Positions 1 through 8,483 are shown, counted from the stretch's first letter. The stretch: 64,000 nt of DNA from Halobellus litoreus (GCF_024464595.1 NZ_JANHAW010000002.1:496001-560000), one strand, 5' to 3'. Notes: a model not told the origin generated them from the sequence alone. Translations and numbers: made by a program.

Positions 1-2
1 GG

Positions 3-1346
3 GTCGGGTCGGTCGGGAAACTCGTGACGTACACCGCCGTTATGCAGGGTGTTGAACGAGGCGTGCTCGACCTTGACGCCGACATCACCACGTATCTCGA
101 CGACTCACCAGTTACTGTCCCGGCTACCTACGATGAGCCGGTGACCCTTCGGCATCTCGGCACACACACCGCTGGGTTCGAATCCACGCTCGATCCCGAG
201 CTCGTCGCTGATCCAGATGCTCTCGACTCGCTGGAGACCGTCCTGGTCGATCAGCAACCCCCGCGTATCCGTCGACCTGGTGAACTCGTCGGGTATTCCA
301 ACTACGGCGCGGCACTCGCTGGTCACGTCGTAGCTGAGGCACACGACACGACGTTCACGGAATACGTCCAATCGGAAGTTTTCGATCCGCTCGGAATGTC
401 CCACAGTACGTTCGCCCAGCCCGTCCCCGACAACCATCCGGGAAATCTCGCTGCACCGCACGTCCGCAACGATGCGTCGTTCACCGTGGCCGACGACGTC
501 TACATCAATATGCGGCCCGCAGGGTCGCTGAGCGCGACCGCAACAGAGATGGCCGCATTTATGCAGGCACATCTCGGCAATGGGGCCGTCAGCGGCACGC
601 GGATCCTCAACGCGGCGACTACCGAGCGGATGCATAGTCGCCATCACGTGCGCCATCCAGCAGTCACGAACTGGCGGTACGGCTTCCACGAGTACGGGAG
701 CCCGGATGCGAACCTCCTCGCCCACTCGGGTGCGACGGTCAACTTCACGAGCCACTTGGCACTCGCACCAGATCACGAGACCGGGATCTTCGTGGCGTAC
801 AACAGCAATCCCAGCGGGCTTCCGGCGGCTGTCGTCGATGAAATCATCGCTGAGTATGATCTCCAACCCGCGCCACCCACTCCAACTCCCACCTCGAAAC
901 CAGGTAGGCGGGAGCGCGCTGAAACCGTCGCCGGCGAGTACAGTCTTTCGTCCCTCCCAGCGAGCGGTCCTCTGCAGGTCGCCGACCAACTCGCACACCT
1001 TTCTGTCGAATCTGCAGACGATAGCCGTCTCCGCACATCCACTCTCGACGGCGACACCCGGGAGTGGATCGAGACCGACCCGTACGTGTATCACGAGGTT
1101 GGTGGTCACGAGGTCCTCGCTTTCGAGGTTACAGACGGGGAAGTGGAGGGGCTGAATATGAGCGGCGAACCGACTGGCGTCTACCAACCGGTTCCGTTCC
1201 ACGAACGACAGCTCGTCACTGGCGGTGTCCTCGGGACAACAGTATCTGGCTTCGGGCTATCGCTCGCTGGCAGGGTTGCATACGGCACCCTACAACAGTG
1301 GAAGCAGCGTCGGACTGGCAGTGAACCTGAGGTGGGTCCTGAATGA
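3..1346 (+). CDS. Serine beta-lactamase-family hydrolase, 5' end outside window
   Basis: The reading frame is open to the left edge, so the true start lies outside the window. The frame opens with a Ser-Val-Gly-Lys motif (codons at 9-20), which fits the catalytic SxxK of class C beta-lactamase/DD-peptidase/esterase relatives. A Tyr-Ser-Asn motif near 294-302 fits the second YxN motif, and an LAHSG segment fits the usual third-motif position. A Pro/Thr-rich stretch near 865-900 separates the catalytic domain from a beta-rich C-terminal part, followed by a short hydrophobic segment near the end. Its stop overlaps the start of the next gene (ATGA). In haloarchaea such proteins are usually secreted or membrane-attached hydrolases of unknown substrate. 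Family is clear; substrate is not. Confidence 0.85.
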   Translation, partial: VGSVGKLVTYTAVMQGVERGVLDLDADITTYLDDSPVTVPATYDEPVTLRHLGTHTAGFESTLDPELVADPDALDSLETVLVDQQPPRIRRPGELVGYSNYGAALAGHVVAEAHDTTFTEYVQSEVFDPLGMSHSTFAQPVPDNHPGNLAAPHVRNDASFTVADDVYINMRPAGSLSATATEMAAFMQAHLGNGAVSGTRILNAATTERMHSRHHVRHPAVTNWRYGFHEYGSPDANLLAHSGATVNFTSHLALAPDHETGIFVAYNSNPSGLPAAVVDEIIAEYDLQPAPPTPTPTSKPGRRERAETVAGEYSLSSLPASGPLQVADQLAHLSVESADDSRLRTSTLDGDTREWIETDPYVYHEVGGHEVLAFEVTDGEVEGLNMSGEPTGVYQPVPFHERQLVTGGVLGTTVSGFGLSLAGRVAYGTLQQWKQRRTGSEPEVGPE

Positions 1347-1750
1347 CGGATCAACACGTCTCGCACCAACAGACAGACCAACTCCAGGAATCAGACGACG
1401 AGAGTCGGATCACGCGAGACGTCACGGGCGGGGTCACGAGGCTCCCGTGGCTCGCTCGGGCAGCAGCCGTCGGGCTGAGCGCTGTCTCTCTGGGGTTCGT
1501 CGTCCTGTTTAGTCTCATCGTTGGTACGGGCGGCAGTCTGACGCTCGTCACGCGACCGCTGGCGATGCAGATCGCACTCACGCTCCCGTATCTTGTGGTA
1601 CTCCTCACGCTAGTGACTAACGTCGGTGCCGTACTCTCGTGGCGAAACGGCTACTGGTCACTGTCTGCACGCGTCCACCAGACGCTGTTGGCACTTCTCG
1701 GACTTGCATTTAGCTGGTTACTCTCTAATCTCGGCTTCTTCACTGTGTGA
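1343..1750 (+). CDS. Small integral membrane protein coupled to the beta-lactamase-like gene
   Basis: A 135-residue protein with about three hydrophobic helices (roughly residues 34-57, 68-92 and 108-133) after a polar N-terminus. It starts inside the stop of the upstream hydrolase gene, so translation is probably coupled. Many beta-lactamase-family proteins carry a C-terminal block of membrane helices in the same polypeptide; here that block sits in a separate overlapping frame. It may therefore anchor the hydrolase, or the pair may be a split form of a longer fused gene. No other function can be read from it. Confidence 0.65.
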   Translation: MTDQHVSHQQTDQLQESDDESRITRDVTGGVTRLPWLARAAAVGLSAVSLGFVVLFSLIVGTGGSLTLVTRPLAMQIALTLPYLVVLLTLVTNVGAVLSWRNGYWSLSARVHQTLLALLGLAFSWLLSNLGFFTV

Positions 1751-1846
1751 GTCGCCTCGGGGCCAAGCCCCGAGCCGATTGACCAGACAGATTTCCCCGT
1801 TCGTCTCTTTCGCCATTCACATAACGACCGATAAAATAGATAACAT

Positions 1847-2533
1847 ATGGGACTCGTTGCTGAGTTCGATATCCACTGTCAGGCGTTACCGCTCGCTGGC
1901 GTCGCGGAACGGGCGTCTGAAGCCACGCTGGTCTTAGAGATGCAGTACAATCATGGGAACCGGCCGCTATTTCTCGTCACTGTTCAGGACGGGTCGCAAG
2001 CGACCGTTGAGGCTGCCTTCACGGATGCATACGACGTTGGGGAGTGGACGCTCGTCGGACAGGCGGGCGATACCCGTCGATACCAGGTCCTCCCAGCGCT
2101 CAGTCTGGAAGAACAGCTCGGAGACCACCTCGACGATCTTGCGGGTCTCGAAGCGCTCGCAACGGCTGACGCGATTATCGAGCGGATTGACGTCGTCCCA
2201 GGCGGGTGGCGACAGACCGGTTGGTTCGCCGACCGAGACGCGTTCAACAAGTTCTCCTCGTTCTGGCAGCGGAATGCCGGGTTCCGCTTGCACCGTCTCA
2301 CCCGAGACGGGGAGTCCGAACCGCCGGGTGATGGACTCACCGACCGTCAACACGAGGCACTCCGAACCGCGTACGAACTGGGGTATTTCGACATCCCGCG
2401 GAAAGCGTCCCTAGAGGATGTCGCCGCAGAACTTGGGATTTCGCCGTCGTCCGTCTCTGAGCGACTGCGGCGAGCCCAAACGCAGCTCATCGAGGAGACC
2501 GTGGCGACGACGTGGCCCCCACTCCCCAACTAA
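1847..2533 (+). CDS. Bat-type (HTH-10) transcriptional regulator
   Basis: A 228-residue protein with the classic bacterio-opsin-activator layout: an N-terminal sensor-like domain (residues 1-155) and a C-terminal HTH-10. The latter begins at LTDRQHEALRTAYELGYF and contains AAELGISPSSVSERLRRA as recognition helices (about residues 165-222). Family members are haloarchaeal one-component regulators. The gene precedes an ABC exporter on the same strand, so local control of that exporter is plausible but inferred. The ATG at 1847 follows an AT-rich stretch (near 1828-1846) that could carry the promoter. Confidence 0.85.
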   Translation: MGLVAEFDIHCQALPLAGVAERASEATLVLEMQYNHGNRPLFLVTVQDGSQATVEAAFTDAYDVGEWTLVGQAGDTRRYQVLPALSLEEQLGDHLDDLAGLEALATADAIIERIDVVPGGWRQTGWFADRDAFNKFSSFWQRNAGFRLHRLTRDGESEPPGDGLTDRQHEALRTAYELGYFDIPRKASLEDVAAELGISPSSVSERLRRAQTQLIEETVATTWPPLPN

Positions 2534-2567
2534 CGGAGACCCAGCGCCCTCTCTGATCGGGAGAGGG

Positions 2568-2575
2568 ACTTAAAC
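2568..2575 (+). promoter_or_regulatory. Probable TATA element of the ABC exporter operon
   Basis: ACTTAAAC lies about 60 bp before the ATG at 2632, in the GC-rich gap after the Bat-type regulator. It fits the archaeal TATA pattern. No mapped start supports it. Confidence 0.4.
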
Positions 2576-2631
2576 GCCCGCACAGATTCGAGAATTCCCT
2601 ACCCGGAGGCGGCTCGACGTTTTACTCGCCT

Positions 2632-3690
2632 ATGGTATTGCAACAGGCGCAACGACAATCTGAGAACGAGGCGGGTACCGCTGTGCGGCACTCCGCGATC
2701 CGCGCTGACGATGTCCACGTCACGTATGACGATGGGACCGAAGCGGTCCGGGGCGTCTCCCTGGACGTCGAAGAAGGCGAATTCTTCGGCTTCCTCGGCC
2801 CCAACGGAGCTGGCAAAACAACCACGATCAAGACCCTCGTCACGTTGCTGCATCCAACGCAGGGATCAGTCCGGATCAACGGCTACGATACGAAGACCGA
2901 TGCACGGGCTGTCCGCGAATCGATCGGCTATATGGCCCAAGAAACAAGCATCGACTTTGAGCTCACACCCTGTGAGAACCTCCGTATTGCCTGTCGAATG
3001 TATGGCGTGCCGAAAGATCAGCGCGACGAACGCATCGAAGAACTGCTCGACCTCGTCGATCTCCGAGACGTAGCGGACAAGCGAGCGGAAACGTTCTCGG
3101 GCGGAATGCAGAAACGGCTCGATACGGCGACCGTCCTCGTGCATCGTCCCCCGGTGGTTTTCCTCGACGAACCGACTACCGGGCTGGATCCCGAGGCACG
3201 GCTCCGTGTCTGGAACTACTTCGAGAAGATCAACGATCAGGGAACGACGGTGTTCCTCACGACACAGTATCTCGAAGAAGCGAACGAGTTGTGTGACCGC
3301 CTCGGCCTCCTCCAAGATGGACGGATTACCCACACCGGCACCCCGGACGCACTCAAATCAGCCGTAGGGACGGACACTGTCACACTCACCCTGAAGAACC
3401 CGTCCGATGGGACACGCCGTCGTGCCGTAAACGCGGTTCGTCGCCTCAAAGACCTCGATACGGCGACTATCGAACGAACTGCCGACGGCCTCACCATCGA
3501 AGCCGACAACGCTCGCTCAACCACGAGCGAACTGTTCACTGAACTAGCCGCAGCGGACGTCGAAGTCACTGATTTCGACATCCAATCACCGACGCTTGAT
3601 GACGTCTTCCTCACACTGGCCGGTGAGGATGATAGTAGCGACACCAGCACGAAGGACGATACAGTGAGTGCTCGGGCGGTGGCGCGATGA
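2632..3690 (+). CDS. ABC exporter ATP-binding protein, DrrA-like
   Basis: A 352-residue nucleotide-binding subunit. Walker A is GPNGAGKTT (about 56-64), the signature is FSGGMQKRL (about 155-163), Walker B is VVFLDEPTTGLD (about 175-186), and a Q-loop (MAQE) lies near residue 101. The C-terminal 100 residues resemble the extra domain of daunorubicin-resistance (DrrA) type ATPases. The next gene overlaps by 4 bp and encodes the permease, so the two form an exporter. Substrate cannot be read from sequence; drugs, lipids or polysaccharide are typical for this class. Confidence 0.92.
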   Translation: MVLQQAQRQSENEAGTAVRHSAIRADDVHVTYDDGTEAVRGVSLDVEEGEFFGFLGPNGAGKTTTIKTLVTLLHPTQGSVRINGYDTKTDARAVRESIGYMAQETSIDFELTPCENLRIACRMYGVPKDQRDERIEELLDLVDLRDVADKRAETFSGGMQKRLDTATVLVHRPPVVFLDEPTTGLDPEARLRVWNYFEKINDQGTTVFLTTQYLEEANELCDRLGLLQDGRITHTGTPDALKSAVGTDTVTLTLKNPSDGTRRRAVNAVRRLKDLDTATIERTADGLTIEADNARSTTSELFTELAAADVEVTDFDIQSPTLDDVFLTLAGEDDSSDTSTKDDTVSARAVAR

Positions 3691-4604
3691 GCAGCGTCCC
3701 TGCCGAACGGAACGCCACCGAGAGTGGCTCGGTGACGAGAGCCTCTGGGAACAACTCCGTGACTGACGCCTGGATCAGCTTCAAACGGTGGCTCGTCAAG
3801 ACCTCCCGCAATCCGTACGTGACGTTCACGTCGTTGATCCAGCCGGTCATCTTCTTCGTCCTGATGGCGGAAGTACTCGGTGCCATCGCAGGAGGAACAA
3901 TCGCCCAAACAGTACAGAGTGATATAACGTACGTGACGTACCTCACACCCGCAATAATCATTCAGTCAACACTGGCCGCGGCGGCTGTCTCCGGGATCGG
4001 GCTCGTTGACGATATGGAGACAGGAATGTTCGACAAGACGTTGATTTCCCCGATGAATCGAGCTGCGATGTTCGTCGGGAAAGCACTGTCTGAAGTGGTT
4101 CGCATCACTGCCCAGACGGGAATCATTCTCACTCTCGGGTACCTGCTGGTAGTTCTTAAGCCAGGGGCACCTGCCGCGCAGTATCTCCAGACAGGAGCGG
4201 TTGGTGTCCTCGGTATCGTCGTCGTGACCGTCATCTTCGGCGGCGTCTTTATGGCGTACTCGAATATTGTCGCGCTCGTTACTCGTGATCGAGAAGCGAC
4301 AGTGATGATCGCCAATCTCCTGACCTTCCCGTTGCTGTTCATTTCGAGTGCGTTCCTTCCACTCGAGATCCTTCCTGGCTGGATTCAAAGCGTTGCAGTC
4401 GCCAATCCCATCACGTACGGTGTCGATGGCATCCGAGCACTGATGCTCGGACAGGACGTGATGTCGGTTTTCGAGGTAACGGCGTTCGCTGGGCTTTGGA
4501 ACACGGTTCTCCCTGCTGTTGTCGTTCTTTTCGGATTCAACATTGCTCTTGGTGGTATTGCCGTCGGCCTCCTCAAGCGGGCTTCCAAGGCCGCGGTTCA
4601 GTAA
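3687..4604 (+). CDS. ABC-2 type exporter permease, DrrB-like
   Basis: A 305-residue protein with about six hydrophobic helices after a 40-residue polar N-terminus. It carries the pattern of the ABC-2 family, including a TPLL-like loop region (SAFLPLEILPGWIQ) and a helix before NPITYGVDGIRAL, typical of DrrB permeases. It overlaps the ATPase gene by 4 bp and should form the membrane channel of that exporter. Confidence 0.9.
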   Translation: MSSVPAERNATESGSVTRASGNNSVTDAWISFKRWLVKTSRNPYVTFTSLIQPVIFFVLMAEVLGAIAGGTIAQTVQSDITYVTYLTPAIIIQSTLAAAAVSGIGLVDDMETGMFDKTLISPMNRAAMFVGKALSEVVRITAQTGIILTLGYLLVVLKPGAPAAQYLQTGAVGVLGIVVVTVIFGGVFMAYSNIVALVTRDREATVMIANLLTFPLLFISSAFLPLEILPGWIQSVAVANPITYGVDGIRALMLGQDVMSVFEVTAFAGLWNTVLPAVVVLFGFNIALGGIAVGLLKRASKAAVQ

Positions 4605-4685
4605 CCCCTTAGTTCTACTATTCGACGGGCCACGCCTACATCGCCCCTCTTCTAAGAGCACGCATCGGTCATCCTGCCACGGCCC

Positions 4686-4694
4686 TATTTAAAA
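4686..4694 (+). promoter_or_regulatory. TATA box for the alpha/beta hydrolase gene
   Basis: TATTTAAAA is a good archaeal TATA match about 60 bp before the ATG at 4753. The preceding operon ends at 4604, so this gene is likely transcribed separately. Confidence 0.5.
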
Positions 4695-4752
4695 CGCCGG
4701 ACGACTGAGAGTCACTCACTCTTCGGTTACACCCCAACGATACAACGCATCA

Positions 4753-5559
4753 ATGCAGACTGTGATTTCCGCAGACGGGACCAGTATCGCATACGAACAG
4801 TACGGAGAAGGCCCGCCGCTCATTCTCCTTCACGGCGGGTCGTCTCCCGAGTACTGGAAGCCAATCGTTCCTCACTTCGCTGAGGACTACACGGTCGTTG
4901 TTCCCCACCGACGCGGCGTTGGGGAAAGCGGCGACTCTGAGGAGTATCGCCTCGAACGTGGTGTCGAAGACGTTCAAGCAGTTATCGATGCAGTCGAAGG
5001 AACGCCGGTCCTGTTCGGGCACTCGTTCGGTGGTCTGTTAGCGATCGAAACCGCTCGGAAAGCATCGGTCAAGAAGCTCATCGCGTATGAGCCGGCGGTT
5101 CTCGTCGACGACTATGGAGAACAAGCCGAACTCGCAGCGCGGATGCAGGAACGAATCGACGACGGCGATCGACGCGAGGCAATGAAGTTCTATATCCGAG
5201 AGGTGATGCACGGTGGCGAGATCGATGATCTCGATAGTTGGCTCGCTGAGTGGCCGCCGTGGCCCGAAATCGTCGCTTTGACCGAAAACATCGCGCGAAT
5301 CAATCGCGCGATCGAGCAGTACCAACTTCCGGACGCACTTGAGATCGACGCGCCAGTCCTCTTACTGACCGGGACTGCGGGACCGCCTCATCTTCGAGAT
5401 GGCATCCGTGCAGTGGACGCCGCCCTTTCGAGCAGTCAGTTCGTAGAATTCGATGACGTCGGTCACGGTGGTCCGACGGAAGCCCCTGATCGCATCATAG
5501 CGACGGTACACAGTTTCATCGACGACGAAGCGACGCCAATGCCGGAATCTGGCTTCTGA
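4753..5559 (+). CDS. Alpha/beta-fold hydrolase
   Basis: A 268-residue soluble hydrolase. The oxyanion-hole segment LLHGGS lies at about 25-30, the nucleophile elbow is GHSFGG (Ser at about 91), a conserved Arg-Arg-Gly-Val-Gly loop follows strand 4, and a late DVGHGG supplies the likely catalytic His. The family covers esterases, haloperoxidase-like enzymes and lactonases, and the substrate is unknown. It stands alone, with its own promoter and with decayed gene fragments downstream. Confidence 0.9.
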   Translation: MQTVISADGTSIAYEQYGEGPPLILLHGGSSPEYWKPIVPHFAEDYTVVVPHRRGVGESGDSEEYRLERGVEDVQAVIDAVEGTPVLFGHSFGGLLAIETARKASVKKLIAYEPAVLVDDYGEQAELAARMQERIDDGDRREAMKFYIREVMHGGEIDDLDSWLAEWPPWPEIVALTENIARINRAIEQYQLPDALEIDAPVLLLTGTAGPPHLRDGIRAVDAALSSSQFVEFDDVGHGGPTEAPDRIIATVHSFIDDEATPMPESGF

Positions 5560-5594
5560 TTGAGATCGCCTTTCGGTTCGCCAGAACGTAGTAT

Positions 5595-5745
5595 TCACAG
5601 TACTACTGGATGATCTCCGTAGAGCGACACAAGTCGCGCTTCTGCCTTCCGCAGGTGGTCTGCGACGGTGCTTTCCGAGCAATCCATCTCGTCGGCGATC
5701 TCTCGGACGCTTGTCTGCCGCGGGATCTCATAATATACGATAGGC
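5595..5745 (-). pseudogene. C-terminal fragment of a Bat-type HTH regulator
   Basis: Read on the minus strand, this stretch encodes YYEIPRQTSVREIADEMDC followed by SESTVADHLRKAEARLV and a stop at 5595-5597. That is the HTH-10 recognition region of a bacterio-opsin-activator family protein. Everything upstream of it is missing, and the frame runs into unrelated sequence at about 5745, where a plus-strand fragment of another gene begins. It is a truncated remnant. Confidence 0.7.
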
Positions 5746-5871
5746 GCGATTGCGGGCGCAGTCGCCGGGGCACGGTTCGGCGCGCCACAACTCCCGGATC
5801 GATGGGTGAGTGCGATTGATGAGGTCGACGAACTCGAAACGCTGGCAACGCACCTCGTGGACCTAGCGTAA
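5746..5871 (+). pseudogene. C-terminal fragment of an ADP-ribosylglycohydrolase
   Basis: In the plus strand the frame reads GAIAGAVAGARFGAPQLPDR, then WVSAIDEVDELETLATHLVD, and stops at 5869-5871. AGAxAGARFG followed by P..W is the C-terminal signature of ADP-ribosylglycohydrolases (DraG family). Only about 40 residues remain. The TAA overlaps the ATG of the next gene by one base, as expected for an old operon whose first gene was deleted. The left break abuts the HTH fragment on the other strand. Confidence 0.6.
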
Positions 5872-6296
5872 TGTACGCCTTAGCGTTCGATCGGGACTGG
5901 ACGGTCGACGTGAACCCCCATCCGCAGCGGGACGCAGTGCCGCTTTCGTGGTCCGGTACTGGGCGCACGAGATCGGCCACGAGGGCTGGGCGGTCGGGAA
6001 TCAAGAACCTCGTTGACGAAGCAGCTATTCCAGGGACAGTGGGGTCGATTCGGCGTCGTGACGGGCATATTGATGCGCTCGGCGAGCAGAACGAGTACGG
6101 GTATTACGAGTGGTGGCCGGACCGTAAAGAACGGCTTCGGATTCTTCGAGAGTTGTTCCCCAATGCCGAGGGCCATCTCGTGGTTGATGATCTCGATTTA
6201 GGACACGTCGATGGCTGGGACCACTATTACGCGTGGGACTTCGTTGAGCACGTTCAGCACGGAGATCTCGCGCTGTCAGTCCCACCGAGCAGGTGA
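5871..6296 (+). CDS. Conserved haloarchaeal protein with two compensating frameshifts
   Basis: A 141-residue protein of unknown function. It starts MYALAFDRDWTVDVNPHP and ends with a conserved DDLDLGHVDGWDHYYAWDF segment; the FDRDWT start is reminiscent of HAD-like phosphatases. Codons from about 5951 to 6002 are out of frame. In the other frame this stretch reads VRYWAHEIGHEGWAVGNQ, which is what the family context calls for. A one-base loss near 5951 and a one-base gain near 6002 would explain it. The product therefore carries about 17 wrong residues, or the sequence has two errors. Whether it still works is unknown. Confidence 0.6.
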   Translation: MYALAFDRDWTVDVNPHPQRDAVPLSWSGTGRTRSATRAGRSGIKNLVDEAAIPGTVGSIRRRDGHIDALGEQNEYGYYEWWPDRKERLRILRELFPNAEGHLVVDDLDLGHVDGWDHYYAWDFVEHVQHGDLALSVPPSR

Positions 6297-6359
6297 GGCG
6301 GCTCCAGCCGAGAGGTGAGCGCAACAGGCGCTGGTAGCAGTGGTCACCACAGGACGAAC

Positions 6360-7157
6360 TCAGACACGAAGGAGTGTCAGCCGGGACTCGTTTTCCAGAT
6401 TCTCCGTGGTAGCTGCGGTAAAGAGTTCCAGCCCACCTCTGGATTTGACTTGGGTCGTGATTTCGTCCCGTACTGCTTCAGCGTCTCTCAGTGTCAGATC
6501 GGTTCCAGCCTGAAGGAAGCTGACGCACTCCTCAGTGTGGGTACGGTCGTTGGTGTAGACCGGATTCTCAAGCGTATTGGTGACGAGGGTTTCTGCGAAG
6601 TCGTGTACCGACACCCCCGAGTCGACGTTTTTCTCCTGTCCCCGGAATCCTTGCATTAGCCCGGCAGTTTGTAGTTCCTGGTAGAGTTGTGGAGGTGGTG
6701 AGATCTGGATTTGTGCAGTCAGAATGGTTAACAAGTCTGTTGCCAGTTCTTGCACGAGTGTCTGGGCGCAGGGGACCGTGGCGTCAACAGCATCAATCTC
6801 GTGAGGTCTGGTGTCGTCTACAGGGACGGGAATGGCGATACTGGTGGTTTCTTCAGGTAGTGTGTCCCCGATTCTTTCTCCGAGGCGATGGCAGTCCGTG
6901 CTACCGGTAAGGATGACAAAGTCTGCTTCTGTCGCAGCAGTTGGGAAGTCTTCCAACTCTTGTACACCGTATGTGTGTGCCTCCGAGTATCTGCGATGTG
7001 GGTAGCGGGAGTCCCAGCCTTGTTGAGCGATTTGTGCACCGAGATCACCGTATCCGAGAAGGAGAGACAGGGGCTCTCCGAACTCGTCGACAGCTGTGTC
7101 AGTGTCGTGGGGCGGACCTGCTTGAGATTCCAGCATATCCGCAATCATATCATCCAT
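6360..7157 (-). CDS. Divergent FtsZ/tubulin-like protein lacking the GTPase signature (tentative)
   Basis: A 265-residue protein. Its layout resembles FtsZ/CetZ: a first strand and Gly-rich turn LLLGYGDLG (32-40), a strand ADFVILTG (78-85) where FtsZ has ADMVFITAGMGGGTGTG, a long central helix, and a late AGTDLTLRDAEAVRDEI (217-233) resembling the SDLTL.E segment of FtsZ. The GGGTG(T/S)G phosphate loop is absent; GSTDCHRLG follows instead, so GTP hydrolysis is unlikely. The gene stands alone on the minus strand between decayed fragments. It may be a non-polymerising relative or only a similar Rossmann-like fold. The protein itself looks real; the family call is a guess from pattern. Confidence 0.5.
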   Translation of the reverse strand: MDDMIADMLESQAGPPHDTDTAVDEFGEPLSLLLGYGDLGAQIAQQGWDSRYPHRRYSEAHTYGVQELEDFPTAATEADFVILTGSTDCHRLGERIGDTLPEETTSIAIPVPVDDTRPHEIDAVDATVPCAQTLVQELATDLLTILTAQIQISPPPQLYQELQTAGLMQGFRGQEKNVDSGVSVHDFAETLVTNTLENPVYTNDRTHTEECVSFLQAGTDLTLRDAEAVRDEITTQVKSRGGLELFTAATTENLENESRLTLLRV

Positions 7158-7286
7158 ATCCGGTGATTACGAGGTCATCTGTGATAGAACTCCGTCAGAC
7201 CCTCGGTTCTATGGGCGGTGGAAAAAGCTGGTGTGGAGACCCGCTGGGACACCAGTTCAGGGACGCCTGCTCGAACGGCCAACAAT

Positions 7287-7597
7287 TCACTGCATCGGCG
7301 ACGCCGCTGCCGAACCGACGAGCGAGTACTCTCGATCCCGACTCGTCCCCTCCGCCTCGATGAGGTTGTACTGCTCCATCTTCGAGAGGTATGTGCGGAT
7401 AGTCCGCTTCGTCCGTGGGCCATCGGCGTCCTCGGTATAGCCCTCGTGAATCTCGCTCGGCCCGACCGGGCCGTGCTCGCGAACGGTGTCGTACACGGCG
7501 CGCTGGTATGGCGTTAGTGAATCGAGACTTTTCTGCTTGATCTGGGCCTGAGCATCCTCCGCGGCGTCTAGGAGGATGTCGTCGGTGATGCACTCGT
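7287..7597 (-). pseudogene. C-terminal fragment of Orc1/Cdc6 replication initiator
   Basis: The minus-strand frame reads ECITDDILLDAAEDAQAQIK and continues through SLTPYQRAVYDTVREHG and GPRTKRTIRTYLSKMEQYNL to a stop at 7287. This is the C-terminal helical linker and winged-helix DNA-binding domain of plasmid- or island-type haloarchaeal Orc1/Cdc6 proteins, ending in the usual EGTSRDREYSLV. The AAA+ part is missing; the frame breaks at about 7597, exactly where a helicase fragment begins on the other strand. It is a remnant of a former replicon or integrated plasmid. Confidence 0.7.
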
Positions 7598-8337
7598 GGT
7601 TCTACGATACGCCTGAGATCCAGGCGCTCAGAACCTGCTTCGGGCACTTGGTGATCCACAGGACAACGTCTCGCTCTATGGGGTGCTTCGATCGCCGCTG
7701 TTCGGCTTCACCGATGACTGCCTCGCACCGGCTGTCGCAGAGACCGATTCAGTGTTGGACGCGTTCGCCGAGACGGACGATCCACAGCTCGCAGATGCCT
7801 TCGACCTCCTCACGACGTGGCGGACCCTTAGTGGCTGCGCGACGCCGTCTGAGGATGGCGTACTCCCGTGGAACCGTCTGTTGTCCCGAGTGATCGACGA
7901 CACGGGGTATCTGGCGAGTGTGAGTGCTGACGAACACGGTCAGCAGGCCGTCGCGAACGTCGAGAAGTTCCGCGACCAGGTCCGCACTTGGAGCGAGAAC
8001 GGTGTCCACACAGCTGCCGGGTTGCGCCATCGGATCGACCGCCAAGCTGAGATCGACCCCCGAGAAGGGGTAGGCTGACATTCCAGGAGATGTTGAGGGC
8101 GTTCGGATAACGACGATTCACGCAGCAAAGGGACTCGAGTTCCCGATCGTAACCGTCCCTGATCTCGGAAGTGACCTCAATTTCGGGCGGTCCGTCGACG
8201 ACCACGGCTATGTCCGCCTCGTCGGGGGGACGACTGATGCCCTCCTACGAACCGTCGTGGAGGAAGACCTCGTGGATGAAGTGGTCGAACGGTTCGAACA
8301 AGCCCGCGAGTCTGCTTCTTCAGAATCGACTGAATAG
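7598..8337 (+). pseudogene. Remnant of a UvrD/RecB-type helicase-exonuclease
   Basis: Three consecutive plus-strand frames join into one protein: FYDTPEIQAL (from about 7601), a one-base shift near 7628, then NLLRALGDPQDNVSLYGVLR through to RQAEIDPREG, another shift near 8070, then ADIPGDVEGVRITTIHAAKG followed by LEFPIVTVPDLGSDL. TTIHAAKGLEFP is motif V/VI-region sequence of superfamily 1 UvrD/RecB/AddA helicases. The N-terminal half with the Walker A box is missing. The last 35 residues before the stop at 8337 do not resemble the family and may belong to another gene. Frameshifted, truncated and surely inactive. Confidence 0.7.
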
Positions 8338-8483
8338 CGTGCTATTCTGAAATAGAATACTATTCTACAATATCTTGATAGGTGTCTCAGAAGTGCCGGA
8401 TCCTTCCTCAGTACGGTGGACTCAGTTGGAACCGCCGACTCACAGTAGTTGAGACTAATGGTCTCAATGCATACGGCCAACAC

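Noticed and set aside
174-185. GGGTTCGAATCC, a T-arm-like string that could be a second att copy of tRNA-Glu
   Set aside because: It lies inside a conserved stretch of the beta-lactamase-like gene, no acceptor or anticodon part is near, and only about 12 bases match.
105-1202. Long minus-strand open frame opposite the beta-lactamase-like gene
   Set aside because: Antisense to a gene with clear motifs; its protein is Arg/Val-rich without family features, typical of GC-rich shadow frames.
7676-8205. Minus-strand frames across the helicase remnant
   Set aside because: The plus strand holds recognisable helicase sequence in shifted frames, so the minus frames are shadows.
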